Shown here: in pieces, positions 16,187 through 23,484 of the stretch
How the letters are laid out: the number at the start of each line of letters is the position of its first letter
Position numbering within the stretch: position 1 is the first letter of the stretch
Notes under the pieces: generated by a model
Told to the model about the DNA's origin: nothing
The model's database searches: none
Seen by the model: the letters and a program-made list of their open reading frames with translations, nothing else
Assembly (NCBI GenBank): GCA_034189325.1
Contig: JAXHUM010000106.1
Location: 1-25,378 of the forward strand
Reading direction: 5' to 3'
DNA: 25,378 nt
From: JAXHUM01 sp034189325
Lineage (GTDB): Bacteria; Desulfobacterota; DSM-4660; Desulfatiglandales; Desulfatiglandaceae
Translations under genes and position numbers: made by a program

Positions 16187-17890
16187 TCAGGTTTTTACGA
16201 TCTTTTCAAACGGCCAGCAAACAAGGCCTCCATCCATGTATTTCACGTTTTGATACCCTGCACCTTCGAGGATTCTTTGGGCTTCATATCCTCTCAGGGA
16301 AATCTTACAAAAAGGAACGATCTCCTTGTCTCTCGGCAGCTCTTCAAAGGCACTCCTAAGCTGACCCAAGGGTATCAACTTCACCCGTGTGTCCTCAATT
16401 CGCATCTGTTCGAATTCTTGGGGTGAACGTACATCCAGAAATATAAAATCATCCCCCCGGTCCATCTTTTCCTTGACTTCCATAGGGGTGTAAGACATGC
16501 CAAGGCCATTCAGTTTGTTTTCCGCAATATTGGCGGCCGTGATTATATTGTCCATGGCAGGTGAAAAAGGCGGCGCATAGGCCAGATCGTAATGACCCAT
16601 ATCCGTTACCATGGCATTGGATGTGATATTGGTCACACAAACCTCCATCCGTTTGGCCACGTCCCCGGGCCCGACAATTTGAGCGCCCAGGAGTTTCCGG
16701 GTGTCTTTGTCCACGATTAGTTTAATAATGATCATTTCGGCATCGCTCAGGAAATGGGCCTTGTCCGGCGATGGATTGAGTATGGTGATACAATCGTATC
16801 CTTCTTCCCTGGCCGCTTTTTCCGTTAGTCCTGTTCGGGCGACATTCACATCGAAGAGTTTGCAGATCGCTGTCCCCAAGACTCCTTTGAACTCGGTTTC
16901 AATACCGCAAATGTTGTCGGCAATGACGCGTCCATGCTTGTTGGCGGTTGAGCCCATTGGCACATAGATCGGCTTTCCGGTGATCAGGTTGGTGTTTTCG
17001 ACACAATCGCCGCCTGCGTAAATGGATGGGTCGGAAGTTCTAAGGTGCTTATCGATTTTGATGGAACCTGTTTCACCGATTTCAAGACCGATCTCCCGGG
17101 CAAGCCGGATATTGGGCTTGACGCCCACGGCAATTAATACAATATCCGTGGGTAGTTCCCCTTTATCGGTAGTAACGCTCTTGACATTTCCCCGGTCATC
17201 CCCGTTGATTTGAAGGACAGACTCGCTTAAGCGCAGAGAGATACCATTTGCCACGATTTCATTATGGAGATGATATGCGATTTCCGGATCAAGAAGTCCA
17301 CCCATTACCTTGTCCATCATTTCGATCATCGTAATCTGCATCCCCTGTTTTTTAAATGCTTCGGTCACTTCTATACCGATCAGCCCGGCACCGATGATCA
17401 CTGCATTTTTTCCTGCAAGCGGACCGATGTCGTTTTTTATTTTTCGGGCGTCTTCGACAGTCTGGAGGAAGTGGACACCTTTTAAGTCCGTTCCCTGAAT
17501 AGGCGGAACCTGATATTTGCTGCCAACGGCAAGGATCAGTTTGTCATAATCTATATCAATCGATTCTCCCGTATGGAGACTGATGGCATGCACTGTTTTC
17601 TTATCTCGATTAATCGATTTGACGAGGGTATGATTTTTGACGTTGATATCTTTCACCATTTTGAAAAAATGGGTATCACGGACAACACCGGTGGGGGTTG
17701 TCATAAGTTCATTTGCCGTTTTGACCTCATCTGAAATATAAAAGGGAAGCCCACACCCTGCATAGGAAAGGAGTTCTCCCTTTTCAATGATCGTGACATC
17801 AGCATCCGGATTCAGACGTTTGATCCTGGCCGCTGCTTTTGGGCCACACGCAACACCTCCGATAACCACTATCTTTTGTTTTTTCTCCAT
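16187..17890 (-). CDS. CoA-disulfide reductase-like flavoprotein with C-terminal rhodanese domain
   Basis: A 567-residue FAD/NAD(P)H-dependent oxidoreductase. The N-terminal FAD Rossmann motif is VVIGGVACGPKAAARIKR (about 8-25). The single redox cysteine Cys46 (SYAGCGLPFYISDEV) is that of the CoA-disulfide reductase / NADH oxidase group. The NAD(P)H motif IIGAGLIGIEVTEAF lies mid-protein, then GGDCVE, then the dimerisation domain (YAPPFSPAMDNI). The rhodanese domain (about 470-567) has Cys528 (PFCKISLRGYEA). Such fusions reduce CoA disulfides, persulfides or polysulfide, using the rhodanese cysteine as sulfur carrier; the exact substrate here is inferred. AGGAG precedes the ATG at 17890. The sigma-54 activator gene lies directly upstream on the same strand. 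Confidence 0.92.
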   Translation of the reverse strand: MEKKQKIVVIGGVACGPKAAARIKRLNPDADVTIIEKGELLSYAGCGLPFYISDEVKTANELMTTPTGVVRDTHFFKMVKDINVKNHTLVKSINRDKKTVHAISLHTGESIDIDYDKLILAVGSKYQVPPIQGTDLKGVHFLQTVEDARKIKNDIGPLAGKNAVIIGAGLIGIEVTEAFKKQGMQITMIEMMDKVMGGLLDPEIAYHLHNEIVANGISLRLSESVLQINGDDRGNVKSVTTDKGELPTDIVLIAVGVKPNIRLAREIGLEIGETGSIKIDKHLRTSDPSIYAGGDCVENTNLITGKPIYVPMGSTANKHGRVIADNICGIETEFKGVLGTAICKLFDVNVARTGLTEKAAREEGYDCITILNPSPDKAHFLSDAEMIIIKLIVDKDTRKLLGAQIVGPGDVAKRMEVCVTNITSNAMVTDMGHYDLAYAPPFSPAMDNIITAANIAENKLNGLGMSYTPMEVKEKMDRGDDFIFLDVRSPQEFEQMRIEDTRVKLIPLGQLRSAFEELPRDKEIVPFCKISLRGYEAQRILEGAGYQNVKYMDGGLVCWPFEKIVKT

Positions 17891-17961
17891 TTCTGCTCCT
17901 GTTTAATAGTCTTTTCAATATGAGTTGAATTTGTTTGAGTTAACCAGCTTTTACAATTTAC

Positions 17962-17983
17962 GTACCATTGGGATGATTGGTAC
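17962..17983. promoter_or_regulatory. inverted repeat upstream of the CoADR-rhodanese gene
   Basis: GTACCA (17962-17967) and TGGTAC (17978-17983) form a perfect 6-bp inverted repeat with a 10-nt spacer, about 75 nt before the flavoprotein ATG. It is a plausible operator; no recognised family consensus is matched. Confidence 0.35.
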
Positions 17984-18096
17984 CGTTTACAGCGCTAACA
18001 GAAATATAACTATTTGAATTCTAGTCAGAAATTTTATTTAAAAGCATGCTTTAGGCAAGGCTGGATTGAAGTCATGCATGGCGGGATATCACCTGG

Positions 18097-18139
18097 TGGC
18101 GCTACTTACCGGCAGGACGTAACGATTAAGTGGCGCTAC
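18097..18139. promoter_or_regulatory. paired TGGCGCTAC direct repeats, candidate activator sites
   Basis: TGGCGCTAC occurs at 18097-18105 and again at 18131-18139, 34 bp apart and about 210-250 bp upstream of the flavoprotein start. A shorter GCGCTA lies at 17992-17997. GCGCTACC recurs at 19626-19633, about 45 nt upstream of the sigma-54 activator gene. Distance and direct repetition fit enhancer sites for a bacterial enhancer-binding protein. I found no good -24/-12 (GG-N10-GC) promoter in the gap, so the promoter type is open. Confidence 0.45.
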
Positions 18140-18177
18140 CCATTGATGAGGAGGAAAAATAACACACTTGGTTTTTA

Positions 18178-19581
18178 TCAGGGCTTTTGCATGGGAATGT
18201 CCCATTTTCTCATATACTTCCATATGGATGCCCGGCTGAGGCCCAGTTGTCGACCGACTTCAGCCTTGTTCCAATCACTGGCCTCAAGGATTTCTATCAG
18301 CCGCCGGCGTGTCAGTTTTTTACGGTCCTTTCGGGGGGCTGGATTGGCGCTGACCACTCTCTTCGATCGCACCGAAAATTCCATTCGGCGTATTTCAACC
18401 GGAAGATCAAATATGTCGATATGGTTGTTTTCACACAAGACAAAGGCGTGTTCAATGGCGTTTTCAAGTTCACGGACATTGCCCGGCCAATCGTAATCGA
18501 GAAGGAGTCTCATGGCGGGTTGGCTCACACCCGTAATTTTCTTGCCGGTTTTGTCATTCTGCAGATTGATAAAATGACTGGTCAGGAGAGGAATGTCTTT
18601 TTTTCTTTCTCTTAATGGGGGAATGTGAATGGGAAAAACCTTCAAACGGTAGTACAAATCTTCTCGAAAGCGGCCGTCATTGACCAATTGTATCAGATCC
18701 CTATTGGTCGCGCCAATCACCCGGATATCGACTTTCCTTTTTCTTGAATCCCCCACTCGCTCCACTTCCCTCTCTTGAAGGACGCGTATGAGTTTGACCT
18801 GAATATACGGGCTGATTTCCCCAATTTCGTCTAAAAACAGGGTGCCGGTTTCAGCCTCCTCAAAGCGACCTGCACGGTCTCTAACAGCCCCTGTGAAGGA
18901 TCCTTTGACATGCCCGAACAGCTCGCTTTCAAGGAGGGATTCCGACAGGGCACTGCAGTTGACCGCGACAAATGGACCCTCTTTCCGCCTGCTGTTGTAA
19001 TGAATGGCACCGGCTGCCAGTTCTTTACCCGTGCCGCTCTCCCCCTGGATTAAGACCGTTGCATCGCTTGTTATGGCCGCTTTAATGGAAAAGAGCATTT
19101 TTCGGATAGCCGTGCTTTTGCCAATGATTTTATCAAACCGGTGGATTTCACCCAGCTTACGATTGGCCTCTTCAACAGCCTGCCTGGCCCTGTATAGTTC
19201 ACTCATATCTGTGACAGTTTCCACGACACCGGCGACTTTGTTATGATTGCCCTTGAATATGCGAGCGCTTTTAATCACGGGGATATCGGTTCCGTTTTTA
19301 TGCCTTAGGAAACACTCTTTTCCATCGATATTCTTAATTGAATAGATTTTGCACTCTTTGATTCCGGTTGGGCAGGCTTTTCCAAAACACCTGTCAAAGC
19401 CGATAATATCGCATGTTCTTCCAATAACATCTTCCGCTGTGTAACCGGTAATTCTTTCCATGGATGTGTTCCACGATGATATAAGGCCCCTCTTATTTAC
19501 GGTAAAAACGCCGTCAGCCATAAATTCTAAAAGCAGATCGGCGAAGTTGGCATAAAGAACGGGCGTATCTGTTTTTTTCAT
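18178..19581 (-). CDS. PAS-domain sigma-54-dependent transcriptional activator
   Basis: With the start at 19581 the product is 467 residues. A PAS domain spans about 10-130 with five cysteines (57, 65, 70, 77, 90) in and around an insertion. The AAA+ domain spans about 150-385, with Walker A GESGTGKE (180-187), the sigma-54 contact loop GSFTGA (227-232, a variant of GAFTGA), Walker B TLFLDEIG (247-254) and the WPGNVRELENAIEHA region. A Fis-type helix-turn-helix (about 432-459, NKAEVGRQLGLSRASIWKYM) ends the protein. There is no receiver domain, so the PAS likely senses a signal directly, possibly redox or metal linked through its cysteines. The frame is open to 19650, but the ATG at 19581 starts closest to the PAS. 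Location suggests control of the adjacent flavoprotein gene. Confidence 0.92.
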   Translation of the reverse strand: MKKTDTPVLYANFADLLLEFMADGVFTVNKRGLISSWNTSMERITGYTAEDVIGRTCDIIGFDRCFGKACPTGIKECKIYSIKNIDGKECFLRHKNGTDIPVIKSARIFKGNHNKVAGVVETVTDMSELYRARQAVEEANRKLGEIHRFDKIIGKSTAIRKMLFSIKAAITSDATVLIQGESGTGKELAAGAIHYNSRRKEGPFVAVNCSALSESLLESELFGHVKGSFTGAVRDRAGRFEEAETGTLFLDEIGEISPYIQVKLIRVLQEREVERVGDSRKRKVDIRVIGATNRDLIQLVNDGRFREDLYYRLKVFPIHIPPLRERKKDIPLLTSHFINLQNDKTGKKITGVSQPAMRLLLDYDWPGNVRELENAIEHAFVLCENNHIDIFDLPVEIRRMEFSVRSKRVVSANPAPRKDRKKLTRRRLIEILEASDWNKAEVGRQLGLSRASIWKYMRKWDIPMQKP

Positions 19582-19968
19582 GGATGTCTTCTTTATAATT
19601 GATAGTTTGTTGGGTGACGATAGGAGCGCTACCACGTTTCGTAGAGACAATAAGTGGCCCCACCAGACTTGTCAATGTGGTTTTTAGATACAAGGGGAAT
19701 AGATCATTTTATATTTTATTTAAGTTGGTTAGCGTATCTAATGCTGAAGGCCTCTTTGTTGCCGAGTGCCTGTTATTATGGCTTGGTTTATTCTTTAGGC
19801 CGGTTTGCATGGAGCATGCCTTCAAGGCTCTCTTTCCATATCGAGCAAAAATGGATTCACAAGCCCCCCTGTTTTTTCTTTTTTGACCAAACCCAAAAAA
19901 GAATGGGGCAAAAGACATTGACAATTTGTAGCCGTAAAAAGTGATGATCAGCATTTCAGGAGGGAAGA

Positions 19969-20037
19969 ATGGCCGCCGATATCGGGGCCGGACGCTTTTG
20001 TGGATGGGATCGGAGAAACAATATGAACCAAAGATAA
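19969..20037 (+). CDS. possible 22-aa micro-ORF with strong ribosome-binding site
   Basis: AGGAGG sits 6 nt before the ATG at 19969, an ideal spacing. The frame has 22 codons and ends in TAA at 20035-20037. The peptide begins MAADIGAGRFCGWDRR. Nothing in it is recognisable, and it may be the relic of a longer gene. Confidence 0.2.
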   Translation: MAADIGAGRFCGWDRRNNMNQR

Positions 20038-20187
20038 ATGAAGAGATATGCAGTTCTAAAGAGCTTAATCCCAGTATGGCAATGATTTAAAAAATGGTCT
20101 GAGGCTGTCATGATATTTCAGGGGCGTGTTTTACAAAAAAAGCAGGAGAGACATAATGAACCCCGCGATGAATTGATGTAATGAAGT

Positions 20188-20208
20188 ACCACTGACTAGG
20201 TCAGTGGT
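20188..20208. repeat. perfect 9-bp hairpin, IS200/IS605-like in form
   Basis: ACCACTGAC (20188-20196) and GTCAGTGGT (20200-20208) are perfect inverted repeats separated by TAG. There is no T run on either side, so it is not an intrinsic terminator. Short perfect hairpins of this size mark the ends of IS200/IS605-type elements and their non-autonomous relatives; that link is inference. Confidence 0.5.
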
Positions 20209-20272
20209 GGCTTATTCTGGTCTTGCCGTACTAATGTTTTTCCTTCTCCCAATTACAGACCTGCATTCATCG

Positions 20273-20317
20273 GTTCACCAGATCATCTCAGTTGCCGGAC
20301 AAAGCCTCCCAGCCCCT
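20273..20317. repeat. 45-bp dispersed repeat, copy 1
   Basis: Matches 25334-25378 at 41 of 45 positions in the same orientation. On the minus strand both copies can be read as RGWEALSGN-x-(D/E)-DLVN. Two of the four differences are synonymous in that frame and one exchanges Asp and Glu, which suggests an origin in protein-coding sequence. This copy has an in-frame stop and looks decayed. Confidence 0.65.
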
Positions 20318-20418
20318 GCCCCTGTGCTACTACCTTATAATCTGGCTTTGCTTAGCTCGGGCGTGCCATAAACCATGAGCAGGTTGTTATTTTCGGTATC
20401 CTTTTTTCCTGACCCATT

Positions 20419-21705
20419 TTACTCACCGGGACCATGGACATGACTTGGTGGATGGACTTCTTGAAGGGGCAATCGAATCCGAAAGAGTGTGCCGATATCC
20501 TTCTTGCTGGAGATGTCAACTTGTCCGGAATGTTCGGTTATCACGAAATGCACAAATGTCAGGCCCATGCCCGCGCCTTCCCCTTTGGTCGTATAGAAGG
20601 GATCGAAGACATGATCCATCTGTTTCGGGGATATCCCCCTACCGGAATCAGCCACGTCGATAATTGCTTTATTACCCTCCCTGTAAGTGGTCAATCTGAT
20701 ATGAATACTGTTTTGTGAAGCCTCAAGGGCGTTGGTCAAGAGGTGAAGGAGACATTGATCTATCAGGTCGGTATCCACATAACAGATGAGGGGTTCACTG
20801 CAAAGAGACCTTTCAAAAACCACTCCCCGGTTTGACTGATTCCGGGAGTCAAAATCATCAGCAGCTTGCTCTACCACCTGATTAACATCCAGCAGATCAA
20901 AAGATATCTCTTTGATCGAAAAAAAAGCCTCAAAATCTTTTACAATACTTTCAAGCTTCGAGGATTCAGAGAGGATGATATCCGACCACTTTCGAATCGG
21001 ATCGTCCGATGGTATATTCTTGTTGATCCGACGAGATAGCCCTCCGATCACGGTTACGGGGTTGCGGATGACATGGGCCACATTCATGGCTATATCCACC
21101 AGAGAGTTGAGTTTTTCAGATCGAATGAGCTGGCTTTCAGCGCGTTTGAGTTCTTCGCACTTGAGTTCCAGCTTCTCATGGACCTGATTATTGAGTCGTG
21201 ATTTCTCAATGGCAAGTGAGGCAAGGCCTGCCCACAGGGAGAATTCTCTTGATTCCAGAGTGCCATGGCGCAGATCTTCTCCATAGATGCAGGCAATACC
21301 GATGACTGTTTGCCCTGTCAGTAATGTGGAGCAGAAAACCTCTCGTAGGAATCTCTTATCTTCCGCCTTCACATCGGGCCAGACGGAATCGGCAACAATT
21401 TCCGTAAGCATATAGTTGCGGAGATCGGGAGCAGAACGATTCAGGAGTTTTGAGATATCCAGGATAGCATAAAGATCCGATTCAAAAGGGGCCTCACCGC
21501 TGGAGGAGGCACCCCGAAACCGCGTCTTTTCTTCGTCAAGAAGCAAGATGGAGGCATAGGAGACATTGAGGATCGGGTAGGTGAGGTCAAGGATGGCACC
21601 AAGCAATTCCTCCAATTCCTCTTCATATTCGACGATCTTTTCGGTTATGGCGTTAAACGCGAAAAGGATATCCTGGATCTTATCCAGTGATTGTTCTTGT
21701 TGCAT
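20419..21705 (-). CDS. GAF-domain sensor histidine kinase (soluble)
   Basis: A 428-residue predicted kinase. The N-terminal GAF-like sensor spans about 20-170 (SYASILLLDEEK, then SLWAGLASLAIEKSRL). A coiled linker (about 170-200) leads to the phosphoacceptor domain with His211 in HVIRNPVTVIGG, an HxxRNP variant of the usual HExxNP. The HATPase domain has N box Asn325 (LLTNALEAS), G1 box DSGRGIS (353-359) and G2 box GAGMGL (377-382). No membrane segment is found. The ATG at 21705 lies 70 nt downstream of the DHH gene, so the two may be co-transcribed. No response regulator gene is adjacent. Confidence 0.92.
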   Translation of the reverse strand: MQQEQSLDKIQDILFAFNAITEKIVEYEEELEELLGAILDLTYPILNVSYASILLLDEEKTRFRGASSSGEAPFESDLYAILDISKLLNRSAPDLRNYMLTEIVADSVWPDVKAEDKRFLREVFCSTLLTGQTVIGIACIYGEDLRHGTLESREFSLWAGLASLAIEKSRLNNQVHEKLELKCEELKRAESQLIRSEKLNSLVDIAMNVAHVIRNPVTVIGGLSRRINKNIPSDDPIRKWSDIILSESSKLESIVKDFEAFFSIKEISFDLLDVNQVVEQAADDFDSRNQSNRGVVFERSLCSEPLICYVDTDLIDQCLLHLLTNALEASQNSIHIRLTTYREGNKAIIDVADSGRGISPKQMDHVFDPFYTTKGEGAGMGLTFVHFVITEHSGQVDISSKKDIGTLFRIRLPLQEVHPPSHVHGPGE

Positions 21706-21775
21706 TTTGCTCGCTCACGTCGACTCACGTAGTTTTGGGGGACTACCCCTCTTCTCATCCGGGTATAATTTTATT

Positions 21776-22765
21776 TTACTTCCTTCCGGTGCTTTCCTCA
21801 ATCTGTTTGATAATCCATCGCGAGAGCTTTTTGTCGTCTCTATAGTCGACAATAGGGGCGAGATCTTTCACTAGGACCTCGGCACGGGCTGCGCTCTTAT
21901 GTCCCCCGGCAGGTCCGATGTGGCCGAAGCTCTTCCCCGCGATCTTGCCCGCGTTTTTTCGGAGCCCATCGTTTCTGAAGATGACAATCAACTTGCCGTT
22001 GTGCAGACCAGAAACAATGCTCCATCTCACGGAAACCACCGTCATAAAAAAGTCGGCAATCAGAACACAAATATCCGGACTTATTACCGGCCCAAGGTGA
22101 ACAAAAACCCTGTCTCTTCGTTTGCGCATGTTCTTGAGGGCGTATTCGTAATACTTCAGGAAACCAATTTCTAACTCCGATTGTTCGATCTTTCTGACAA
22201 GATGTGTATTGGCATATCCGAACAGAAACTGAAACGCCCTCACATCTTCTATGAGGGTCTGTCTTTCAAAATTGTTGGTATCTGTTTTTATACCCAGGAC
22301 GAGTCCAGTAGCCAGTCTCGCGGAGAGTTTTATTTTGGCGGCCCTCAGATATTCGGTAATAATGGTGGAGGTAGCGCCATATTCGGGACGAATATCTGAA
22401 AAAGCGCAATGGGAAACAGTTTCAGGATGATGGTCAATGACGACATCATAGTCAAAACGTCCAAAGGCCTCATGATGACCTGGTTGAGAATCAACAATCA
22501 CAAAACGGTTGAATCGGGTTTGATCGAGCTCGTCAATATGCGTCGCCTTGACGCCTAAGAGGCGAATCATGGCTAGGTTGTCAGGTCTTTTTATAATATT
22601 TATAGTTGCGATCGTTACACCGACCGTCTTGCGCCATAGCAATCTCTTAACGCCCATAGCACTGGCAATGGCATCGGGATCAGCATTGATCATCACAAGG
22701 ACATTATCCTCGGGGGCAAAAGAGTCATAAAAACGACGCAGCCTTTCAGGGGTGGAAACTCTCAT
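21776..22765 (-). CDS. DHH/DHHA1 family phosphoesterase
   Basis: A 329-residue two-domain phosphoesterase of the NrnA/RecJ superfamily; members degrade short oligonucleotides, pAp or cyclic dinucleotides using Mn. Motif I is NADPDAIASAM (27-37), in which the usual first His is Asn. Motif II Asp is Asp92 (VDSQPG), motif III is DHHPE (111-115), and motif IV Asp is near Asp162 (KTDTNNF). The C-terminal DHHA1 substrate-binding motif GHIGPAGGHKSAARAE is at 281-296. GAGG stands about 6 nt before the ATG at 22765. The position before the GAF kinase may indicate a nucleotide-signalling link, but this is conjecture. Confidence 0.9.
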   Translation of the reverse strand: MRVSTPERLRRFYDSFAPEDNVLVMINADPDAIASAMGVKRLLWRKTVGVTIATINIIKRPDNLAMIRLLGVKATHIDELDQTRFNRFVIVDSQPGHHEAFGRFDYDVVIDHHPETVSHCAFSDIRPEYGATSTIITEYLRAAKIKLSARLATGLVLGIKTDTNNFERQTLIEDVRAFQFLFGYANTHLVRKIEQSELEIGFLKYYEYALKNMRKRRDRVFVHLGPVISPDICVLIADFFMTVVSVRWSIVSGLHNGKLIVIFRNDGLRKNAGKIAGKSFGHIGPAGGHKSAARAEVLVKDLAPIVDYRDDKKLSRWIIKQIEESTGRK

Positions 22766-23244
22766 CAGGGACCTCGCTCTTTTTTATGTATCGACCCATA
22801 ATACCATAGAAAGGATGGGTAAGTATACCAACTGAGCTACGACGCCGGTCGGACTCCCCTTTTTGAGAATCTCCGAAAAGGCCTCCTCTCTCGATCTCAG
22901 TCTCTCGGCATTGGAGGATCTCGTATCACGTGCCCAGCAGAATCGACCTCCTTGGTGCACCTTTTGACACAGGGCCGTTTTTTCAGGACTTCTGCCACAA
23001 CTCGTCAAAGGGCCTCTGATTAAAAGCTCTTCGGGGTTTTTTACATGACCCATGGACCTCTCTCAAACATCAGAGGACCACCTCCGATCGAGACAGCCGA
23101 GTCATTGTCCAAGATTTCTGCAAAGAAAAGGGGCTGAGCGCGTCACATTTTACCTCAGACCTTGCCCAACCCCGCTGCATAGAAAGACCACGCATTATGG
23201 AGCCCTATTCCGAAACATATCAGACAGGAAGTCCGTCTTAGTGC
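22766..23244. other. intergenic region with a tRNA remnant
   Basis: 479 nt between the DHH gene and the glutaredoxin gene. It holds the 5' tRNA fragment at 22823-22846. A minus-strand frame (22784-23053) runs through it but lacks any recognisable protein pattern and reads through the tRNA fragment, so it is not called as a gene. Confidence 0.5.
22823..22846 (-). pseudogene. 5' fragment of a tRNA gene
   Basis: On the minus strand GGCGTCGTAGCTCAGTTGGT, followed by ATAC, has the acceptor 5' strand, T8-A9 and D-arm of a normal tRNA. The D-stem 3' strand, anticodon arm and T-arm are missing. Similarity stops in the D-loop, so it is non-functional. Such fragments are left by integration or recombination at tRNA genes. 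Confidence 0.5.
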
Positions 23245-23478
23245 CTAGAACCCCAAAAGCTCGTCAACTTTCTCTTTTTGAAAACCGACAACCAACTCAT
23301 CGTCCACCTGTAAGACAGGGGTGGATCGTATGTTTTTATCAGCAAGATATTCAGCTGCTTCCTCATCCATCAACAGATCCTTCACCGTGAACTCCACGCC
23401 TTTTTCTTTGAGGTATCTTTTCAGGCTCTCGCAAGGCGCGCAGAGAGGTGTGGAATAGACGATAATGTCTTGCCCCAT
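23245..23478 (-). CDS. glutaredoxin-like protein
   Basis: A 77-residue thioredoxin-fold protein of glutaredoxin/NrdH type. The redox motif is C13-A-P-C16 (STPLCAPCESLK). The cis-proline segment STPVLQVDDELVVGF with the following residues closes the fold. Length fits single-domain glutaredoxins. The start is 6 nt after the selenoprotein stop, with AAGGAAAGG upstream inside that gene, so the two are co-transcribed. It is a good candidate for reducing the selenoprotein partner. Confidence 0.9.
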   Translation of the reverse strand: MGQDIIVYSTPLCAPCESLKRYLKEKGVEFTVKDLLMDEEAAEYLADKNIRSTPVLQVDDELVVGFQKEKVDELLGF

Positions 23479-23484
23479 AATGTA

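Larger units (their letters stand above)
19651..20418. other. 768-bp intergenic region with repeats, no clear gene
   Basis: This holds a perfect hairpin at 20188-20208, one copy of a 45-bp repeat at 20273-20317, and a 22-codon frame at 19969-20037 preceded by AGGAGG. No longer coding frame is convincing. Its repeat content suggests mobile-element debris between the activator gene and the GAF kinase gene. Confidence 0.5.

Noticed and set aside
17891..18177. A sigma-54 -24/-12 promoter for the flavoprotein gene
   Set aside because: I scanned the minus strand for GG-N10-GC and found only a mis-spaced near match, so none is called.
22784..23053. An 89-aa minus-strand protein
   Set aside because: It reads through a tRNA fragment, shows no protein pattern and has no clear ribosome-binding site.
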